The notes under the pieces: model-generated | Databases searched by the model: none | Told to the model about the DNA's origin: nothing | What the model saw: only the letters and a program-made list of their open reading frames with translations | Shown: positions 59,670-64,000 of the stretch, one piece after another | Layout of the letters: the number at the start of each line of letters is the position of its first letter | Numbering within the stretch: the stretch's first letter is position 1 | Translations under genes and position numbers: made by a program | Assembly: GCA_964503275.1 (NCBI GenBank) | Contig: CAZCZO010000002.1 | Coordinates: 171,221-235,220, forward strand | Origin: DASRAP01 sp964503275 | GTDB taxonomy: Bacteria > Gemmatimonadota > Gemmatimonadetes > Gemmatimonadales > Gemmatimonadaceae | Length of the DNA: 64,000 bases | Direction of reading: 5' to 3'

Positions 59670-61334
59670 ATGCCTGCCCCCACCCGGCCACGGTCCAGAA
59701 GGTGGCGGACGCTCCTGCGTGTGAGCGCGCCCACGCTGGTGGCGATGTCCGCCGCGTGCAGCGGCGGGGACGACATCGCGGGCACCAAGAGTCCCGCGCT
59801 GACCGCTCTCCAGCTGGCCCCCGCCGACCTGCCGCTGCTGGTCGGCGCCACGGGACAGCTGCAGGCGTCGCTGCAGGGCGTCGGCGCCTCCACGGGGCAA
59901 GCCACCGTCACCTACTCGAGTGCATCGCCCTCCGTCGCGGTGGTCAACGCGACCTCGGGACACGTCACCGCGATCAGTCCGGGCACCGCCATCATCACCG
60001 CGACCGGCACACATCCCGCGACCAGCGCGCTCACCGCCACGACGGTGACGGGGACCTCGCGGGTGACCGTGTCCGAGCCCCCCGTCGGCTCCATCGAGCT
60101 GACGGTCCCCGACGAGTACCTGCAGCCCGGTCCCGGCGGCGGCCGCACCTCCACGACGATCTCGGCGGTGGTGAAGAGCACCCTGGGAACGGTGCTCACG
60201 CGCACGGTCGATTGGAACAGTTCCGCCCCCGCTGTGGCGACGGTCGACGCGACGGGGCAGGTGACCGCCCTCAGCACGGGCAGCGCGGTGATCACGGCCT
60301 CGGTCGCTGGCGTGAGTCGCACCGCGACCATCAATGTGGTCCGGGCGTTCGCCGTCGTCCGCGCCGATCAGCCGACCACCGGCACGTATCAGTCGGGCAC
60401 CAACTCCGCCGGACGACCCAACACGATCCTGCGCCGGGGCGTCGGACTGTACACCATCACCTTCGAGGGACTCGGACTCAGTACCATCGGTCGCAGCTTC
60501 ATGTATCTGGTCAACGCCGACGCCGGGGCTCCCAACGCCGCATTGACCGCGATCGCGGCCGTGTGCCACGTCCAGGATGGGAACGCCAGCACACCGGTGA
60601 CCATGGACGTGCGCTGTGAGGACCCCGTGACCGGCGCCAATAAGGACGCGGCGTTCCGCGCGATGCTGATCGGCGACTTCTCGCTCGCTGGAGCGCACGC
60701 GTTCTCGACCCATGCGATCGGCGCCTCGGCGCCGTATCAGCCCGCCGCGGAGCGCGCGTTCAACAGCGCCGCTGCGACCATGACGGTCACTCCCAACGTC
60801 GAGCCGGGTGCCTGGAACAGCCTGCTGACGCGCCACGATCTGGGCCTGACAGTGCCCAACCAGATGGCCTTCGCCCAGGTGATCACCGGCGTCGCCGGTC
60901 GGACCTGCCATGTCCGCAATCAGCAGCCGGCAACACCGGCGGCCGACATCCTGTGCTACGACCGGTCATCGTTCGTGGTCGATGCCACGCATCAGGTATT
61001 GCGACTCAGTGCGGGCCGCAGCGGCCGGCTCGCCGGCGCGGCCATCTTCTCGGCGCCCGCTGGGACCAACTTCGGTCAGGGGTTCACCTCGTCCGGACCA
61101 GTCACGACCACCCGGACGGGCGACGGCAAGTACACGGTGACCTTCCCCGGGCTCACGGCAGCGTCCGGGCCGATCGGCGTCGTCGCCTCCCCGTGGAGTT
61201 CGAACGACTACCTGCACTGTGTGCATCACGTGGTCTCCTCCAGCCCGGTGACCATCGATATCGCCTGCGTGGGCAAGACGGGGGCGATCTCGGGCAGCCA
61301 GGTCAGCGGCATCCAGCTGCTCGTGCTGCAGTAG
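59670..61334 (+). CDS. Lipoprotein with two bacterial Ig-like (BIG2) domains
   Basis: The 554-residue protein has a lipoprotein signal ending AMSAAC (Cys31). Two BIG2 domains follow: VGATGQLQASLQGVGASTGQATVTYSSASPSVAVVNATSGHVTAISPGTAIITATG and VDWNSSAPAVATVDATGQVTALSTGSAVITASVAGVSRTATINV. The C-terminal 330 residues contain three related beta-rich repeats with paired cysteines and RPN/GLTVPNQMAF-like segments. I recognise no enzyme domain. It is probably surface anchored. The start at 59670 gives a normal signal peptide. Confidence 0.78.
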   Translation: MPAPTRPRSRRWRTLLRVSAPTLVAMSAACSGGDDIAGTKSPALTALQLAPADLPLLVGATGQLQASLQGVGASTGQATVTYSSASPSVAVVNATSGHVTAISPGTAIITATGTHPATSALTATTVTGTSRVTVSEPPVGSIELTVPDEYLQPGPGGGRTSTTISAVVKSTLGTVLTRTVDWNSSAPAVATVDATGQVTALSTGSAVITASVAGVSRTATINVVRAFAVVRADQPTTGTYQSGTNSAGRPNTILRRGVGLYTITFEGLGLSTIGRSFMYLVNADAGAPNAALTAIAAVCHVQDGNASTPVTMDVRCEDPVTGANKDAAFRAMLIGDFSLAGAHAFSTHAIGASAPYQPAAERAFNSAAATMTVTPNVEPGAWNSLLTRHDLGLTVPNQMAFAQVITGVAGRTCHVRNQQPATPAADILCYDRSSFVVDATHQVLRLSAGRSGRLAGAAIFSAPAGTNFGQGFTSSGPVTTTRTGDGKYTVTFPGLTAASGPIGVVASPWSSNDYLHCVHHVVSSSPVTIDIACVGKTGAISGSQVSGIQLLVLQ

Positions 61335-61371
61335 CCGCGCCCGAGCGCGCTCTGGTCATCGGACGCGCCGG

Positions 61372-61381
61372 GCCGTATACT
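61372..61381 (+). promoter_or_regulatory. Putative -10 region of the Ser/Thr kinase gene
   Basis: GCCGTATACT, with TATACT at 61376-61381, is identical to the box before the Ig-like lipoprotein gene and lies 32 bases upstream of the GTG start. Confidence 0.4.
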
Positions 61382-61413
61382 TGGCCTCGCGTTCCGTCTC
61401 CTGCCGCTCCCTC

Positions 61414-62826
61414 GTGACCGACACCGCCCAACTCGCTGCCGCCCTCGGGGGACGTTACCAGATCGAGCGGCAGGTCGGTCAGGGCGGCATGGCGATCGTC
61501 TACCTCGCCCGCGACCTCAAGCACGACCGCCGCGTCGCGCTCAAGGTCCTGCGCCCCGAGCTGAGCTCGGCCATGGGCGTCGAGCGCTTCCCGCGCGAGA
61601 TCCAGATCATCGCGCAGATGCATCACCCGCACATCCTGCCCCTGCACGACTCGGGCGAAGCCGGCGGGTACCTGTACTACGTGATGCCCTTCGTCGATGG
61701 CGAGACGCTGCGGCAGCGCATCGCGCGCACCGGCCCGATGTCGATCAGCGAAACGCTGCGCTTGCTCCGCGAGATCGCCGACGCCCTGTCCTACGCCCAC
61801 GGGCTCGGCGTGATGCATCGCGACATCAAGCCCGACAACGTGATGCTCTCGGGGAAGCACGCGACCGTGACCGACTTCGGCGTCGCCAAGGCCGTGCGTG
61901 CATCGGCGCTCGACAAACTGACCACCGTCGGCATCGCCGTGGGCACGCCGCAGTACATGGCGCCCGAGCAGGCCACGGCCGACGAGGGCACGAACCACCG
62001 GGCCGACCTCTACGCGCTTGGCGTGCTCGGCTACGAGATGCTCAGCGGGGAGCCGCTGTTCACCGGGCCGACCGCACAGGCCATCTTGTCGGCGCATGTC
62101 CTGCAGCCGCCGCCGGATGTGCGCGAACGCCGTCCCGAGGTGCCGGCGGCGTTGGCCGAGACGCTGCTCAAGTGCGTGGCGAAGGATCCCAACGCGCGGT
62201 GGCAGAGCGCCGACGAGTTGCTGACCGCGCTGGAAGGCATCGTGGCCACGCCCAGCGGTGGCGTGACGCCGACGAACACGCGTCCACTCCCCGCCGTCGG
62301 CGCACCTCCCCCGGCCTCGTCGCCGCCCATGCGCTCTCGCGCACAGTGGATGGGGATCGGCGGCACCGTGGTCGCTGTGGCCTTGGCCATCGCGGCCTAC
62401 CTGCAGTTCGCCGGCGGTGGGGGTGGTGCGGCGCGCATCGAGCGCATCGGCGTGCTGCCGATCGAGGATATCTCAGGGCAGGACGCCATGTTCGTCACCG
62501 CGATGCACGACGGCCTGACCACCGCGCTCTCCAAGCTCCAGCTCACCGGCGTGGCGCCGCGCAGCGAGATGATCCGCTACCGGGGCACGGGCAAGACGAC
62601 GCGCGAGATCGCACGGGAGAGCGAGCTGACCGCCGTCGTCGAGGCCACGGTCTTCCGCTCGGGCGAGGTCATGCGCATCAACGTGCAGTTCACCGATCCC
62701 GTCACCAGCCGCGCGCTCTGGTCCGAGACCATCGAACGGAATGTCAGCGACGTCTTGGAAGCGCAAGACGCCGTCGTCCAGGAAGTCGCCACCGGCGTGA
62801 AGAACGCCCTGACCGCCAAGCAATGA
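61414..62826 (+). CDS. Transmembrane Ser/Thr protein kinase (Hanks type)
   Basis: The 470-residue protein has a complete kinase domain: the G-loop GQGGMAIVYLARD, Lys44 (ALKVL), catalytic Asp137 in HRDIKPDN, Asp154 in DFG and an APE-type segment (APEQ). A Pro-rich linker leads to one membrane helix (about residues 314-336) and an extracytoplasmic TolB-like N-terminal-domain-related module (GVLPIEDISGQDAMFVTAMHDGLTTALSKL). The combination is typical of Gemmatimonadota and Acidobacteriota receptor kinases. The GTG at 61414 is used. The next gene overlaps its stop by ATGA. Confidence 0.92.
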   Translation: MTDTAQLAAALGGRYQIERQVGQGGMAIVYLARDLKHDRRVALKVLRPELSSAMGVERFPREIQIIAQMHHPHILPLHDSGEAGGYLYYVMPFVDGETLRQRIARTGPMSISETLRLLREIADALSYAHGLGVMHRDIKPDNVMLSGKHATVTDFGVAKAVRASALDKLTTVGIAVGTPQYMAPEQATADEGTNHRADLYALGVLGYEMLSGEPLFTGPTAQAILSAHVLQPPPDVRERRPEVPAALAETLLKCVAKDPNARWQSADELLTALEGIVATPSGGVTPTNTRPLPAVGAPPPASSPPMRSRAQWMGIGGTVVAVALAIAAYLQFAGGGGGAARIERIGVLPIEDISGQDAMFVTAMHDGLTTALSKLQLTGVAPRSEMIRYRGTGKTTREIARESELTAVVEATVFRSGEVMRINVQFTDPVTSRALWSETIERNVSDVLEAQDAVVQEVATGVKNALTAKQ

Positions 62827-64000
62827 GTGAGACTGCAATGAAGCGTGCGCTGCTCCTGGGGAGCCTCGGACTGCTCGCCGCCTGCGGTGCGAGTGATCGA
62901 CCAGCGGCCGCGGTGCCCGACGCAGAGCTGCTCGTCGAGGTCGGTGACCGCATCGTGGCGCCGAAGCTCTCGCTCGACCGGACCCGTGTCGCATACTGGG
63001 TGCCCGGAGACTCCGGCAATGTGTACACGCTGTACACCGCGAATGCGGACTTCTCCGACCCGTCGGCGACCCGCTTCACGTCGTCCTCGTACGGCCAAAG
63101 CTTGGAGTGGTCGCCCGATGGGACGCAGATCGCGGCGGGCACGCCAACGGGGGTCGTCGTCTATGATCTCGCGGCGGGCACGGCTGCCGACCTCTACTCC
63201 GAAGGGGGCGGGCTGTGGCAGGTGGTGGATTGGCATCCCGACGGCGGCGCGCTGGTGATGGTCGAGACCACGCAGGGGGGCGTCGTGCGTGCCGCGCTGG
63301 TGGACGTCGCCACGCGCAGCAGCCGGCCGCTGGTGCCCGAGGAGACGCGCTCCCACTTCGGGACCTATCTGCCCGATGGACGGGGGATCGTCTACCTGGT
63401 CATCGATCAGGGCAAGAACACGATCTGGTACGCCGACAGCAGCGGTGGGGGGCGTCGTGCACTGACGACCGAAGGCATGGAGGGGTGGGCGACGCGATTC
63501 CCGGTGTCCTTCCGCGCGTCGCTCTCACCCGATGGCAGCGAGTTCCTGTATCTGTCGCGCCGGACCGGACGCTCAGATGTCTTCGCGGTCCCGATCGCCG
63601 GTGGTCCCGCGCGGCAGCTCACGCAGGACATCCGTGACGATGAGTCCGCGTATTGGACGCCCGACGGCAGGAGTGTCGTGTTCCTCAGCGGTCGCGGGGG
63701 GCAGTCGGATCTGTGGGTCGTCCCGCGGGAGGGCGGTGACGCCACGCGCATCACCGATTCACCCGAGGAGGAGCAGGTCCTCGGATGGGACGCCAGCGGC
63801 GCGTCGCTGATCTTCTCGATGAGTGACCGCCGCGCGGGACTCGTCGTGCACGATCTGGCGGCCGGCGTCTCGCGCGAACTGGTCCCGGACTCGGCGCGGG
63901 TCCGCGGCACGTGGCTGCTCTCACCCGACCGGCGCTTCGTTGCCGCCGCGCTCGAGAAGGCCCGCGGCGTCGACGATCTGCTCGTGACGGATCTGACGAC
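62823..64000 (+). CDS. TolB-like beta-propeller lipoprotein, 3' end cut by the window
   Basis: At least 392 residues are visible and the frame is open at the window end. A lipoprotein signal (LLGSLGLLAACG) is followed by repeats of the PD40/TolB type, for example LEWSPDGTQIAAGTP, VVDWHPDGGALVMVE, YWTPDGRSVVFLSGRGGQSDLWVVP and LLSPDRRFVAAALE. The start overlaps the kinase stop (ATGA), so it is co-translated; an in-frame ATG at 62838 is an alternative. It is probably a periplasmic sensor or binding partner of the kinase. Confidence 0.8.
   Translation, partial: MSETAMKRALLLGSLGLLAACGASDRPAAAVPDAELLVEVGDRIVAPKLSLDRTRVAYWVPGDSGNVYTLYTANADFSDPSATRFTSSSYGQSLEWSPDGTQIAAGTPTGVVVYDLAAGTAADLYSEGGGLWQVVDWHPDGGALVMVETTQGGVVRAALVDVATRSSRPLVPEETRSHFGTYLPDGRGIVYLVIDQGKNTIWYADSSGGGRRALTTEGMEGWATRFPVSFRASLSPDGSEFLYLSRRTGRSDVFAVPIAGGPARQLTQDIRDDESAYWTPDGRSVVFLSGRGGQSDLWVVPREGGDATRITDSPEEEQVLGWDASGASLIFSMSDRRAGLVVHDLAAGVSRELVPDSARVRGTWLLSPDRRFVAAALEKARGVDDLLVTDLT

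Noticed and set aside
59052..60911. 619-codon minus-strand frame
   Set aside because: It overlaps two genes with good signal peptides and repeats; it has no motif of its own.

Overview
The window is 64 kb of high-GC (about 70% by eye) bacterial chromosome, densely packed on both strands. No rRNA, tRNA, CRISPR array or insertion sequence was seen. The gene content suggests a member of the Gemmatimonadota. It includes a TonB-dependent receptor with a carboxypeptidase-regulatory-like plug extension, beta-propeller lipoproteins, a Ser/Thr kinase with a membrane tail, paralogous serine hydrolases, Tat-exported oxidoreductases, and nirK beside an NsrR-type regulator. The phylum is an inference; no marker gene is present.

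Region by region. 1-4.4 kb: a DabA/DabB-type inorganic-carbon uptake operon with a divergent LysR regulator. 4.5-12.8 kb: a serine hydrolase, a fasciclin lipoprotein, a GMC dehydrogenase with its Tat-exported small subunit, a TonB receptor and a YdeI-like protein. 13-17.9 kb: a CBM48-containing secreted protein with an Ala/Gln-rich partner, then a tight minus-strand run (DUF2911, EAL phosphodiesterase, hypothetical, DUF486, DinB). 18-21.2 kb: a hybrid histidine kinase and a DUF808 membrane protein. 21.3-24.4 kb: a nitrogen-oxide module of a 12-TM NnrS-like protein, nsrR and nirK. 24.4-30.2 kb: a flavin-binding PNPOx-like protein, a giant Ig-like/Gly-rich lipoprotein and a second hybrid kinase.

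30.2-39.9 kb holds the most unusual locus. It is a ten-gene minus-strand operon with nearly every start and stop overlapping. In transcription order it encodes a Sfp-type phosphopantetheinyl transferase, a KAS III-like enzyme, an NAD(P)-dependent thioester-reductase-like protein, a stand-alone carrier protein, a class II aminoacyl-tRNA-synthetase-like amino acid:[carrier protein] ligase, two ferritin-like diiron proteins, a BtaA-like (DUF3419) aminocarboxypropyl transferase, a GNAT protein and an MmpL/RND exporter. It reads as a compact pathway in which an amino acid is tethered to the carrier protein, oxidised or acylated, modified from SAM and exported. I do not recognise it as a described cluster.

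40-49 kb: a rhomboid protease, ArsR with a tandem SRPBCC protein, a DinB relic, a secreted zincin, an ECF sigma factor with a membrane coiled-coil partner, an ABC-F ATPase, and a MarR-DoxX pair that share an operator-like sequence. 49-56.5 kb: an ABC-type tripartite efflux operon (adaptor, permease, TolC) without an ATPase, an aldo/keto reductase with a DHFR-like protein, and a lipoprotein gene broken by one in-frame stop codon. 56.6-64 kb: a second serine hydrolase, secreted propeller and Ig-like lipoproteins, and a Ser/Thr kinase coupled to a TolB-like lipoprotein that runs off the window.
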